Part shown: piece by piece, positions 45,209 to 53,554 of the stretch
Numbering within the stretch: position 1 is the first letter of the stretch
Layout of the letters: every line of letters begins with the position of its first letter
NCBI RefSeq assembly: GCF_963675985.1
Contig: NZ_OY780957.1
Span: 1,162,001-1,226,000 of the forward strand
Direction: 5' to 3'
Source: an uncultured Roseibium sp.
GTDB taxonomy: Bacteria; Pseudomonadota; Alphaproteobacteria; Rhizobiales; Stappiaceae
Length of the DNA: 64,000 nucleotides
The notes under the pieces: model-generated
The model's input: the letters and a program-made list of their open reading frames with translations, nothing else
Told to the model about the DNA's origin: nothing
Databases searched by the model: none
Program-made: the position numbers and the translations under genes

Positions 45209-46114
45209 TTAACGATCCCGCCGTGCCACATAGCCGGCGATTTCCGATAGCATCCCCGCTTTCTCACCAAAGGGCGCAAGCAGTTCTTCCGCCTGGCCGA
45301 GAAGGGCATTGAGCTCTTTGCGTGTCTTTTCGACCCCGAACAGCCCTACCAGCGTCGCCTTGCCGGCCGCCGCATCCTTGCCCGTGGCCTTTCCGGTCAC
45401 CTCCGGGCTCGCTTCAACGTCGAGCAGGTCGTCGGCAAGCTGGAAGGCAAGACCGATGATTTCCCCAAAACGCGTCAAGCGGTCGATATTTTCTTCAGAA
45501 GCATCCGACAGGATCGCACCGGCCCGGCAGGCATAACGCAGCAGGGCGCCGGTCTTCATGGCCTGCAGCTTCAGGATCTCGGTTTCGGTCCGATCACGGC
45601 CTTCCGATTCCAGATCGAACATCTGGCCGCCCGCCATGCCACCGATTCCGGACGCCCGCGCCAGATCCCGGTTGAGCCGGAGCCGGACAGAAGGATCCGG
45701 ATGAACCTCGTCATCCGTGATCACATCGAATGCCAGGGTCAGAAGTGCGTCGCCGGCGAGAATCGCCGTGGCCTCGTCAAAGGCCTTGTGAACCGTCGGC
45801 AGGCCCCGGCGGAGATCGTCGTCATCCATGGCCGGCAGATCGTCATGAACGAGGGAATAGCAATGGATCATCTCCAGCGCGGCAGCGGTCAGGGCCACGC
45901 CCTGATCGTCCCGGCCGAAAAGAGCCGCGGCCTCCATCACCAGGATCGGGCGCAGCCGCTTGCCGCCACCCAGTGCCGCATGCCGCATGGCCGCAAGGAG
46001 CCGTTCCGGACGCTCGGTCTCGCCCTCACGGACCTCCGCGGACAAAATGTCTTCCAGGACCGTTTCGACCCGAGCGGCCGATTTCGCCAGATGCGCCTGA
46101 AACTCGTCCGTCAA
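45209..46114 (-). CDS. ispA: Polyprenyl synthetase (farnesyl diphosphate synthase type)
   Basis: A 301-aa trans-prenyltransferase that condenses IPP with DMAPP/GPP. The first Asp-rich motif is in YSLVHDDLPAMDDDDLRRG (residues ~82-100) and the second in AFQLADDLLDVE (~228-239). The length and the short-chain motif context suggest FPP synthase, though geranylgeranyl product cannot be excluded. The start codon appears to be TTG at 46114 (MTDEFQAHLAKSA), as no ATG exists upstream in the protein-like frame. No dxs gene is adjacent, unlike in many bacteria. Confidence 0.92.
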   Translation of the reverse strand: MTDEFQAHLAKSAARVETVLEDILSAEVREGETERPERLLAAMRHAALGGGKRLRPILVMEAAALFGRDDQGVALTAAALEMIHCYSLVHDDLPAMDDDDLRRGLPTVHKAFDEATAILAGDALLTLAFDVITDDEVHPDPSVRLRLNRDLARASGIGGMAGGQMFDLESEGRDRTETEILKLQAMKTGALLRYACRAGAILSDASEENIDRLTRFGEIIGLAFQLADDLLDVEASPEVTGKATGKDAAAGKATLVGLFGVEKTRKELNALLGQAEELLAPFGEKAGMLSEIAGYVARRDR

Positions 46115-46240
46115 ATGCCCGTTCCAATCCTGATGCTTGTGACCGCGGCGCTACAAGGGCAGGGCGGTCCCGAAAGGGGTGAGATCTTCACCGGTTCCCT
46201 GTCCTGAAAATCAGGTCCCGTCAAGCCGTCCCGACAGGAT

Positions 46241-46269
46241 TTGTTAATAAGCGTGGTTGCATTGATAAA
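46241..46269 (+). promoter_or_regulatory. Candidate sigma-70 promoter for the cyclopropane synthase gene
   Basis: TTGTTA (46241-46246), a 17-base spacer and GATAAA (46264-46269) lie in an AT-rich patch about 47 bases before the ATG at 46316. The match is reasonable, but alphaproteobacterial promoters vary. Confidence 0.4.
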
Positions 46270-46315
46270 TATAGCAGTATTAAGCTGGTCACTTCTCAAT
46301 AAGGGAACAGTGATC

Positions 46316-47557
46316 ATGCGTATGCTAGCAAGCTTACTGAAGTCCTGCATCAAGCGAGGCCGTCTCCGGGTCGTCGATGCGAATGGGAAACAGCATGAAT
46401 TCGGATCCGGTTATGACGGACCGGAAGTATTCATTCGTTTTCACGACCCCAAACTCCATTGGAAGCTGGTACTTCATCCCGAACTCGCGGCGGCGGAAGC
46501 CTATATGGATGGCACGCTGACGCTGGAAGAGGGCTCAACCTGTCTCGATTTCATCGATCTGTTTTTCGTCAATCCCGCCCCCGAAGGGGTTTATCCTCTG
46601 CAGGAGCAGATTACGCGGGTCTGGAACAAGTTGAACAGGCTCCACGAGAAAAACCTCGTCTCCAAGACCAAACGCCATGTTCAGCACCATTACGATCTCT
46701 CCACGGATCTGTACCGGCTGTTCCTCGATGAGGGCCTGAACTACAGCTGCGCCTATTACCAATCGCCCGAAGACAGCCTGGAAGAGGCACAGGCGGCGAA
46801 ACTCGACCACCTGCTCGCCAAGCTGGATATCCAGCCCGACATGCGCGTGCTGGAAATCGGCGGCGGCTGGGGCTCTCTGGCCATGCACATGGGACAGGCC
46901 GGCGCCGACGTGACATCCCTGAACGTTTCGGGGGAGCAGATCGCCATTGCCGAACAACGGGTTGCCTGCGCGGGGCTGGACAGGAAAGTCCGCTTCGTCA
47001 AGCAGGACTACCGTGAATTTACCGGAAAGTTCGACCGGATCGTCTCGGTCGGAATGATGGAACACGTCGGCGTGGGAAACTACGACGGCTATTTCGCCAA
47101 GGTCCGGGACTGTCTGAAACCGGACGGATATGCGGTCATTCACTCCATCGGCCGCATGGCGCCTCCGGGTACGACCGGACCGTTCATCCTGAAATACATC
47201 TTCCCCGGCGGCTATTGTCCGGCCCTGTCGGAAGTCATGCAGTCAATCGAACGGCTCGGGCTTTGGGTCTGCGACACGGAAATTCTGCGGCTGCACTATT
47301 ATTATACCCTCAAGGCCTGGCGGGAGCGGTTCGAGGCCAACTGGGACAAGGTGGCAGAACTTTACGACGAACGTTTCTGCCGCATGTGGGAATTTTATCT
47401 TTGCGCATGCGAAGTCAGTTTCCTGCATGGCAACAACATGGTGTTTCAGCTAATGCTGTCGCTGGAACGCGACGCGGTCCCGATCGTGCGCGACTTTATC
47501 GTCGATAATGAAAAGGACCTGCGTGAAAAAGCCTCGGAAACCCGGAAGACAGCCTGA
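46316..47557 (+). CDS. cfa: Cyclopropane-fatty-acyl-phospholipid synthase
   Basis: A 413-aa SAM-dependent enzyme that methylenates unsaturated acyl chains in membrane phospholipids. The N-terminal lipid-binding part includes AAAEAYMDGTLTLEEG. The methyltransferase core has HHYDLSTDLYRLFLD, the SAM motif VLEIGGGWGSLAMHMG (~residues 179-194) and FDRIVSVGMMEHVG. The ATG at 46316 (MRMLASLLKS) has AAGGGA upstream; the frame reaches 46241, but without a ribosome site. It overlaps mtgA at its end. Confidence 0.93.
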   Translation: MRMLASLLKSCIKRGRLRVVDANGKQHEFGSGYDGPEVFIRFHDPKLHWKLVLHPELAAAEAYMDGTLTLEEGSTCLDFIDLFFVNPAPEGVYPLQEQITRVWNKLNRLHEKNLVSKTKRHVQHHYDLSTDLYRLFLDEGLNYSCAYYQSPEDSLEEAQAAKLDHLLAKLDIQPDMRVLEIGGGWGSLAMHMGQAGADVTSLNVSGEQIAIAEQRVACAGLDRKVRFVKQDYREFTGKFDRIVSVGMMEHVGVGNYDGYFAKVRDCLKPDGYAVIHSIGRMAPPGTTGPFILKYIFPGGYCPALSEVMQSIERLGLWVCDTEILRLHYYYTLKAWRERFEANWDKVAELYDERFCRMWEFYLCACEVSFLHGNNMVFQLMLSLERDAVPIVRDFIVDNEKDLREKASETRKTA

Positions 47558-48281
47558 GGGGACGAAGAACGCTTCGAAGCCCGCCAACAAGGCACAGCCG
47601 GTTACGCTGAGGCGCATAAGGCGCTGGACCTTGAGAGGACTTGCGGCGGTGATCATACTGCCGCTTGTCCTGACCGTCGTCTACGCGGTCGTGCCCCCGG
47701 TCAGCACCCTGATGCTTGCCCGCTATGCGCAGCTCCTCTGGGTCGACCGGCAGTGGCGCCCGATTGACGAAATCTCTCCGCATCTTGTGCGCTCGGTCAT
47801 CACCTCCGAGGACAGCAGCTACTGCGACCACGGCGGCATCGACTGGTCGGCGCTGGAAAAGCAGATCGACACACTCGTCAATGAAGGCGAAACTCCGCGC
47901 GGGGCCAGCACCCTGACCATGCAGACCGCGAAGAACCTGTTTCTGTGGAACGGGCGCAGCTATATCCGCAAAGGTCTGGAGCTGCCGCTGGCCCTCATGA
48001 TCGACGGCATTCTCACCAAGCGGCGTATTATGGAAATCTATTTAAACATCGCCGAATGGGGGGAGGGGATTTTCGGAGCGGAAGCCGCGGCCCAGGCCTG
48101 GTTCGGCAAGTCCGCGAAGGACCTGACCCGCGTCGAGGCCGCACGGCTCGCCACGGCCCTGCCCAATCCGCTCGGCAGAAACCCGGCAAAACCGTCGTCC
48201 GGACACCGGAAACTCGCCGCCACCAACCTTGCCAGGATCAAATCGGCCGGCCCAATATTCGATTGCGTCCTCAAGCCCTGA
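47523..48281 (+). CDS. mtgA: Monofunctional peptidoglycan transglycosylase
   Basis: A 252-aa GT51 glycosyltransferase that polymerises glycan strands from lipid II. A basic N-terminus leads to one membrane anchor (~residues 38-62), then the catalytic motifs ITSEDSSYCDHGGIDW, RGASTLTMQTAKNLFLW, RKGLELPLALMID and IMEIYLNIAEWGEGIFG. A GTG at 47523 has AGGA six bases upstream and is preferred over the ATG at 47508, which lacks a ribosome site. It overlaps the cfa end by 35 bases. Confidence 0.92.
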   Translation: MKKPRKPGRQPEGTKNASKPANKAQPVTLRRIRRWTLRGLAAVIILPLVLTVVYAVVPPVSTLMLARYAQLLWVDRQWRPIDEISPHLVRSVITSEDSSYCDHGGIDWSALEKQIDTLVNEGETPRGASTLTMQTAKNLFLWNGRSYIRKGLELPLALMIDGILTKRRIMEIYLNIAEWGEGIFGAEAAAQAWFGKSAKDLTRVEAARLATALPNPLGRNPAKPSSGHRKLAATNLARIKSAGPIFDCVLKP

Positions 48282-48306
48282 CAGGATGCTTCGATGGGCT
48301 TTTTTG
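48273..48306 (+). terminator. Probable intrinsic terminator after mtgA
   Basis: aagccc (48273-48278, including the last codons) and gggctt (48296-48301) form a short stem with a long loop, followed by a run of T to 48306. The stem is weak, so termination may be partial and allow some read-through to rpmF. Confidence 0.55.
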
Positions 48307-48450
48307 AACCTGCAAGAAAATTTGCGCTTTGGGGTGGCAAAACGCCTGTGTTCCCTGTATAACGCCGCGCATTCCAACACACTGCGTGATGCCACGCCCC
48401 GGGCTTTCCCGGTCCGGGCCGCGCTACGATGGACCACGGAGAAAAACAAA

Positions 48451-48636
48451 ATGGCCGTTCCGAAGAGAAAAACCTCGCGCATGAAGCGCGGTTTTCGCCG
48501 TTCCGCGGACGCCCTGAAGCAGCCGGCTTACGTTGAGGACAAGGATTCGGGCGAACTGCGTCGCCCGCATCACGTTGACCTGAAGTCCGGCATGTACCGG
48601 GGCCGTCAGATCCTGAGCCCGAAAGACGACGTCTGA
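48451..48636 (+). CDS. rpmF: 50S ribosomal protein L32
   Basis: A 61-aa ribosomal protein with the family's opening MAVPKRKTSRMKRGFRRS and the alphaproteobacterial HVDLKSGMYRGRQIL end. It lacks the zinc-cysteine version of the C-terminus. The ATG at 48451 follows ACGGAG. A strong terminator lies downstream. In many bacteria rpmF is paired with plsX; here it stands alone. Confidence 0.97.
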   Translation: MAVPKRKTSRMKRGFRRSADALKQPAYVEDKDSGELRRPHHVDLKSGMYRGRQILSPKDDV

Positions 48637-48666
48637 GCTCCGGATTGCCGCACGGCAAACAGATTT

Positions 48667-48695
48667 AGGCCGGCCCTTACGGGGTCGGCCTTTTT
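48667..48695 (+). terminator. Intrinsic terminator after rpmF
   Basis: aggccggccc (48667-48676) pairs with ggggtcggcct's inner bases (48682-48691) over ten positions with one G-T pair and a five-base loop, then ttttt. Confidence 0.92.
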
Positions 48696-48820
48696 CATGC
48701 CCGTTCCAACGCTTTTAATACCTCTTGTCGTTCCGCGGCGCGATTGGATATGTGCCGCTATCTGATTTTTGGATAGGCTGGCTCCAACCGGCCCGTCTTT
48801 GCCATTTCCCGGAGGCCTTT

Positions 48821-49249
48821 ATGAAATTCTTACTGTCCCTACCGCTCACCATTCTGCCGTTAATCGCCTACAACGTCCTTGCCTTCTCAAATGGCAACGC
48901 ACCGGCGGGCAATCTCTGGAGCGCCGTCGTCTTCGAATTCTCCATGGTATCGGGCGCGAGCTTCGCCATGGTGACCGGCGATATCATGATCACCGCCGCG
49001 CTTTTTCTGCTGTTCATCGAAATGCTGAAGGCAACCCGCACCGGTGTCGTCGCACTGACCGACCATATTTTCTCAATGGTGGTGTTCGTCGTTTACCTGG
49101 TGGAATTCCTGGTCGTACGCGAAGCGGCGACGTCCGTGTTCTTCATCCTGATGGCGATTGCCCTGATCGATGTGATCGCGGGCTTTTCCATCACCATCTC
49201 CGGGGCACGCCGGGACGTCAGCTTCGCCCATGGCGAAGGCCATCACTGA
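48821..49249 (+). CDS. Small four-helix membrane protein of unknown function
   Basis: A 142-aa protein with about four hydrophobic segments (residues ~3-22, ~30-65, ~85-105, ~110-130) and a short His-rich tail (HGEGHH). No family motif is recognised. The ATG at 48821 follows GGAGG; the frame extends upstream to 48725, but that part is not membrane-like and has no ribosome site. It converges on yciB with an 18-base gap. Confidence 0.8.
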   Translation: MKFLLSLPLTILPLIAYNVLAFSNGNAPAGNLWSAVVFEFSMVSGASFAMVTGDIMITAALFLLFIEMLKATRTGVVALTDHIFSMVVFVVYLVEFLVVREAATSVFFILMAIALIDVIAGFSITISGARRDVSFAHGEGHH

Positions 49250-49267
49250 CGGCCGGAACACCTTTCG

Positions 49268-49909
49268 TCAGTTATCGCCGGTTTCGTCGCTGATCGCGTA
49301 TCGCTGGATCAGCGGCAACTGTGTCATCGTGAACAGGATGGTGATCGGCATGATGCCGAACACCTTGAAATTCACCCAGAAGTCGGTCGAAAAATTGCGC
49401 CAGACGATTTCGTTGAGCACCGCGAGCACGAAAAAGAACAGCCCCCAGCGGAAAGTGAGCTTGCGCCAGCCCTCGTCCGTCAGGCGGAAGGCACTGTCGA
49501 AGACATAACCAAGCAGGGATTTGCCGAACAGTAGCCCCCCCAGAAGCACGGTTCCGAACAGGCAGTTGACGATGGTTGGCTTCAGCTTGATGAAAAGATC
49601 GTCGTGCAGCCACAGCGTCAGCGCGCCAAAGACGAGAACGACGGCGCCCGACACCAGCGGCATGATCGGCAGGCGGCGTGTCAGCCAGAGCGATGCAATC
49701 AGGGAGATCGTGATCGCAACCATGAAGGCGGCCGTCGCGATAAAGATCGGCTTGCCCAGCGCCTGAAGCATCGGAAAGGCATTGGCGATTTGCTCGCCTC
49801 TGGCATTGAACAGGAAGAAGACGCCCAGCGGGCCGAGTTCAAGCGCAAGCTTCAGGAGCGGCGAGAGTTCCTTGCGCGTCGGATCGTTCGGGACGTGTTC
49901 AAATTCCAT
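49268..49909 (-). CDS. yciB: Inner membrane septation protein YciB/IspZ
   Basis: A 213-aa protein with about six hydrophobic segments and the family signatures LELGPLGVFFLFNA, PTIVNCLFGTVLLGG and WRKLTFRWGLFFFVLAVLNEIVWRN (quoted in part). YciB/IspZ proteins are linked to cell-envelope elongation and septation. In many Hyphomicrobiales this gene follows ftsY; here it is about 13 kb away. The ATG at 49909 has AGGAG upstream. Confidence 0.93.
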   Translation of the reverse strand: MEFEHVPNDPTRKELSPLLKLALELGPLGVFFLFNARGEQIANAFPMLQALGKPIFIATAAFMVAITISLIASLWLTRRLPIMPLVSGAVVLVFGALTLWLHDDLFIKLKPTIVNCLFGTVLLGGLLFGKSLLGYVFDSAFRLTDEGWRKLTFRWGLFFFVLAVLNEIVWRNFSTDFWVNFKVFGIMPITILFTMTQLPLIQRYAISDETGDN

Positions 49910-49952
49910 CGGCTTTGCCTGCTCCTTGAAGGGCCGGTCCGGTCCGGACCGT

Positions 49953-50218
49953 AGGACATGGACTTATAAATGAGAATTGAATGGTATGAGCCGATTTGCT
50001 CGGATACGGGGCGCTAGTTCTCAGGAAACCATACGGTTTTCAAGAAGTTGCAACGCTGTAGCCGGGCAAATCAGCCATATCCCGAAGGGACGCCAAACCA
50101 GCTTCGATCTGCTGTGTCGAACCGCTCAACCGGGCAGGGAGGCCGCTTTTCGCATCTCTCCTTGCAGTTCTTTGCCGTTTACGGCGCCAATCCATCCTCA
50201 TTCATAAGTCCATGTTCT
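49953..50218. repeat. Intergenic element bounded by ~22-bp inverted repeats
   Basis: The ends 49953-49974 (aggacatggacttataaatgag) and 50197-50218 are inverted copies with two mismatches. Inside lies a second, weaker inverted pair (gccgatttgctcgg near 49989 and ccgggcaaatcagcc near 50058). No target-site duplication is obvious, and the short internal open frames have no coding character. This takes up most of the gene-free stretch 49910-50386. It could be a MITE-like remnant or a structured RNA; neither is proven. Confidence 0.5.
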
Positions 50219-50386
50219 GGAAACCCGAGATAGGGGCATCCCATGGCGCCGGTCAAGGCCGATGCGGAAAATCGGTGCGCAGACGGCCTCCCATGGATCG
50301 GGTATGGCAATTCATGACCCTTTAACTATGATTCGCGAGTCTGGCGTATAGGGTTTTCTGTTCCTGCAAACGCGGATACCGGCTCG

Positions 50387-51115
50387 ATGGTGCGGCTGCT
50401 TCTCATATGGATCTGGACGGGGATCCTGATCGGATCCGCTCTTGCCAACTCCAAAACCATTTCCTGGGGCGACCTCAAGGATCCCCAACGCCAGTTTCAC
50501 GATCCTTACGCTGAGTTGACCTCTTCCCAACTCAGGGATCTGGGCATCGTGCTGCAATTGCGCATGCGGATGAAACAGCCGGGCCTGAGCCAGGAGGACC
50601 GGTCCCAGTTGAAAGCGCGTCTCGCCCGGGATGAAGCGCAATTGGCCCTGGCAGGGCTCGACGTCGACCGGTTGTTGTCGCAGCGCAAGGCAATCGCCTC
50701 GCGCCGGGCCAAGGCGTCTCTGGCCGGAAACCCGGCTCTGGACGGTGAGGAGATTACGATCTCCGGCTACGTGATTCCGGTTTCGTCACAGGATGGACAA
50801 TCCCTGTCCGGATATCTTGTTCCCGAACAAGGCATGTGCAGCCACATGCCGCCACCCGAACCGAACCAGATGATACGTCTGCAACTTGGTGCCTGGGATC
50901 CCGAGTATATCTATCAGCCCGCGCAGGTCACCGGACGTTTGAAGATCGAACCGACCAAACAGGAAATCACTCTGCTGGACGGCCAGGTGGACATGATTGC
51001 CGTGTTTCAGATGAAGGTCACCGACGCGACCGAATTGGACGAGACGGTGCCAGACCCCAAGAGCAGATCCATATGGGGATCACTAGGTCGGCTGTTTACG
51101 CCAAAAAGACCGTAA
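50387..51115 (+). CDS. DUF3299 exported protein
   Basis: A 242-aa protein with a signal peptide (MVRLLLIWIWTGILIGSALA), a charged helical stretch (~50-105) and the DUF3299 domain: EITISGYVIPVSSQDG, LVPEQGMCSHMPPPEPNQ and the late GRLKIEPTKQEI. Cys and His in the middle motif hint at metal binding, but the function is unknown. The ATG at 50387 is used. It converges on phaB, separated by a terminator. Confidence 0.85.
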   Translation: MVRLLLIWIWTGILIGSALANSKTISWGDLKDPQRQFHDPYAELTSSQLRDLGIVLQLRMRMKQPGLSQEDRSQLKARLARDEAQLALAGLDVDRLLSQRKAIASRRAKASLAGNPALDGEEITISGYVIPVSSQDGQSLSGYLVPEQGMCSHMPPPEPNQMIRLQLGAWDPEYIYQPAQVTGRLKIEPTKQEITLLDGQVDMIAVFQMKVTDATELDETVPDPKSRSIWGSLGRLFTPKRP

Positions 51116-51153
51116 GACAATTTCGCACCGGCAATCGGACAGTGGTTCCAATA

Positions 51154-51181
51154 GAAAAAGGCGCCCCGAGAGGCGCCCTTT
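51154..51181 (-). terminator. Intrinsic terminator of phaB
   Basis: On the minus strand, GGCGCC-TCTCGG-GGCGCC (51177-51160) is followed by TTTTTC. The A-tract before the stem (AAAG on that strand) may extend it. It lies 20 bases after the phaB stop. Confidence 0.85.
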
Positions 51182-51200
51182 CCAGAAATCTTGCCGATTA

Positions 51201-51929
51201 TCAGCCGTTGGCGATGTACTGGCCGCCGTTGATGGTCATGACCGCGCCGGTCATGAACGCCGCCGCATCCGAGGCAAGGTAGACAACGGTTGCCGCGATC
51301 TCCTCCGGATGGCCCAGGCGGCCGACCGGAATGCCGGAAACGATGGATTCCAGAACCTTTTCCGGCATGGCCGCGACCATGTCCGTGTTGATGTAACCCG
51401 GACAAATCGCATTGACGGTGATGCCCTTGAAGGCGTTTTCCTGGGCCAGCGCCTTGGTGAAACCGATCACACCGGCCTTCGCCGCCGAATAGTTGGCCTG
51501 GCCCATCTGGCCCTTCTGGCCGTTGATGGACGAGATATTGATGATCCGGCCGGCACCACGGCTGCGCATGCCCTCGATCAAGGGGCGCGTCATGGTGAAC
51601 ATGCTGTCCAGGTTGGTGGACAGCACTTCGCGCCAATGGTCGAACGACATCTTATGGAACATGCCGTCACGGGTGATGCCGGCGTTATTGACCAGAACCT
51701 CGATCGGACCAAGCTCCTCTTCCACCTTGGCAATGCCGGCGGCACATTCGTCCGGATGAGCAACGTCCCACTTGTAGACATGAATGCCGGTTGCAGCCTT
51801 GAAGGCTTCCGCCTTTTCCGTGTTGCCATGATAGGTAGCGGCAACCGTGTAGCCTGCATCCTTGAGCCCTTTGGAAATGGCCTCGCCGATGCCGCGCGTT
51901 CCGCCGGTGACAAGTGCAACCTTACTCAT
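51201..51929 (-). CDS. phaB: Acetoacetyl-CoA reductase
   Basis: A 242-aa short-chain dehydrogenase that reduces acetoacetyl-CoA to (R)-3-hydroxybutyryl-CoA with NADPH for polyhydroxybutyrate. The TGGTRGIGEAI cofactor motif (~residues 8-18), NNAGITRDGMFHKM, catalytic Ser in INISSINGQKGQMGQANYSAAK with Tyr and Lys, and the PhaB-type end are present. The ATG at 51929 follows GGAGGAG. It lies downstream of phaA with a 138-base gap containing two hairpins. Confidence 0.96.
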   Translation of the reverse strand: MSKVALVTGGTRGIGEAISKGLKDAGYTVAATYHGNTEKAEAFKAATGIHVYKWDVAHPDECAAGIAKVEEELGPIEVLVNNAGITRDGMFHKMSFDHWREVLSTNLDSMFTMTRPLIEGMRSRGAGRIINISSINGQKGQMGQANYSAAKAGVIGFTKALAQENAFKGITVNAICPGYINTDMVAAMPEKVLESIVSGIPVGRLGHPEEIAATVVYLASDAAAFMTGAVMTINGGQYIANG

Positions 51930-51960
51930 GATTCCGCTCCTCCGATTTTTTTAAGTACTG

Positions 51961-51982
51961 ACGGTCCGATGAGCCGGACCGT
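51961..51982. other. Hairpin between phaA and phaB (1)
   Basis: acggtccg (51961-51968) and cggaccgt (51975-51982) form a perfect 8-bp stem. There is no T-run on the minus strand, so it is unlikely to be a terminator for phaA; it may shape processing or relative expression of the two genes. Confidence 0.5.
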
Positions 51983-52052
51983 TTTCAGAGCCTATATGCA
52001 TTTCTGCCATGACAAAGCATTGAATGCCCCGCCATGACAGATATCAATTCTG

Positions 52053-52072
52053 GCTAATCCGAACGGATTAGC
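52053..52072. other. Hairpin at the phaA stop codon (2)
   Basis: gctaatcc (52053-52060) and ggattagc (52065-52072) form a perfect 8-bp stem with a four-base loop that includes the phaA stop codon. No T-run follows on either strand. Confidence 0.5.
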
Positions 52073-53249
52073 GTTCCAGGCACATAGCAACACCCATGCC
52101 ACCGCCGATGCACAACGTGGCAAGGCCCTTCTTGGCGTCCCGGCGGCCCATTTCATGCAGCAGGGTGACCAGAATACGGGCACCGGATGCACCGATCGGA
52201 TGCCCGATGGCAATCGCGCCGCCATTGACGTTGACGATGTCCGGGTTCCAGCCCATGTCCTTGTTCACCGCGCAAGCCTGAGCGGCAAAGGCTTCATTGG
52301 CCTCGACCAGATCCAGATCGGCAGCGGCCCAGCCGGCCTTTTCCAGTGCCTTGCGGGAGGCCGGAATCGGACCGGAGCCCATGATCGAGGGATCGACACC
52401 GGCCGTTGCCCAGGAAGCGATGCGGGCGAGCGGGGTCAGGCCGCGCTTTTCGGCTTCCGCAGCGCTCATGACGACGAGAGCCGCCGCGCCGTCGTTGATG
52501 CCCGATGCATTGGCCGCGGTCACGCTGCCGTCCTTGGCAAAGGCCGGACGCAGCTTCTGGACGCTTTCAAGCGTCGCACCATGACGGATGTACTCATCGT
52601 CTTCCACGACCGTATCGCCCTTACGGCCCTTGATCGTGACCGTCGTGATCTCGTCCTTGAACTTGCCGGCCTTCTGCGCGGCCTCCGCCTTGTTCTGGGA
52701 ACCGACGGCGAACTCATCCTGCTGGTCGCGGGAGATCTGCCACTTTTCGGCGACGTTTTCAGCGGTCTGACCCATGTGGTAACCGTTGAAGGCGTCCCAA
52801 AGGCCGTCCTTGATCATGGTGTCGATCATCTTGTAGTCACCCATCTTGTAGCCGGCGCGCATCGGGGCGCAATGCGGAGAGAGCGTCATGTTTTCCTGGC
52901 CGCCGGCAATCATGATGCTGGCATCGCCGCACATGATCTGCTGGGCGGCGATGGCAACGGTGCGCAGACCCGAGCCGCAGACCTGGTTCAGACCCCAGGC
53001 GGTGGCGCTTTCGGAAATGCCGGCGGCGATCGCGGCCTGGCGAGCCGGGTTCTGGCCCTGACCAGCGGTCAGCACCTGACCGAAGACGACTTCATTCACG
53101 TCATCGCCGCTAACACCCGCCTTTTCCATGGCGGCTTTCATCACGATAGCACCAAGCTCGTGCGCAGGGGTATTTGCAAAGGCACCGTTGAAGGACCCAA
53201 CGGGCGTGCGCGTTGCACTGACAATTACGACATCGGTTGAAGCGCTCAT
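52068..53249 (-). CDS. phaA: Acetyl-CoA acetyltransferase (beta-ketothiolase)
   Basis: A 393-aa thiolase, the exact length of PhaA, condensing two acetyl-CoA into acetoacetyl-CoA. The nucleophilic Cys is in NQVCGSGLRTV (~residue 89), with the catalytic His in NVNGGAIAIGHPIGASGAR and the second Cys in TLCIGGGMGVA. The start at 53249 follows GGAGAG. With phaB it supplies monomers for PHB; the synthase phaC is not in the window. Confidence 0.97.
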   Translation of the reverse strand: MSASTDVVIVSATRTPVGSFNGAFANTPAHELGAIVMKAAMEKAGVSGDDVNEVVFGQVLTAGQGQNPARQAAIAAGISESATAWGLNQVCGSGLRTVAIAAQQIMCGDASIMIAGGQENMTLSPHCAPMRAGYKMGDYKMIDTMIKDGLWDAFNGYHMGQTAENVAEKWQISRDQQDEFAVGSQNKAEAAQKAGKFKDEITTVTIKGRKGDTVVEDDEYIRHGATLESVQKLRPAFAKDGSVTAANASGINDGAAALVVMSAAEAEKRGLTPLARIASWATAGVDPSIMGSGPIPASRKALEKAGWAAADLDLVEANEAFAAQACAVNKDMGWNPDIVNVNGGAIAIGHPIGASGARILVTLLHEMGRRDAKKGLATLCIGGGMGVAMCLER

Positions 53250-53554
53250 GTTTCTCTCCAGGCTTTCGACCATATTTGACCGGACCGAACGGGCACTGAA
53301 ACGGGTGCGCATGCGGACCGGTTGTTTCGCTCGCGACTAGAAACTCTGGTTAATCGGGAGTCAACCGGAATGGCCCTTACGACGATCAAGTTTTAGCACA
53401 CGCAGCATCCCCGTTTCATCGCTCTGCACAAAAACGCTGGCAAGTTGCGCTTCGATTGGCTTAGTCTGGAAAATGGGAGAGACGGCCGGAGGTGAAGAAC
53501 ATCTTGTCGTCAAACGGGAACTTGCCGCGAGGCTCCTTGCAACGGAAGACGAGA
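53250..53554. promoter_or_regulatory. Divergent phaA / phaR promoter region
   Basis: This ~305-base stretch without a gene separates phaA from phaR. It contains several TGC/GCA-type elements, including gcaagttgc at 53440-53448 and tctgcac near 53424. PhaR proteins bind TTGC/GCAA-like sequences, so an autoregulatory site here is plausible. No exact operator is claimed. Confidence 0.35.

Noticed and set aside
49977..50207. 76-aa open frame in the yciB-DUF3299 gap
   Set aside because: It has no ribosome site and no protein-like composition, and it lies between the inverted repeats that better explain the region.
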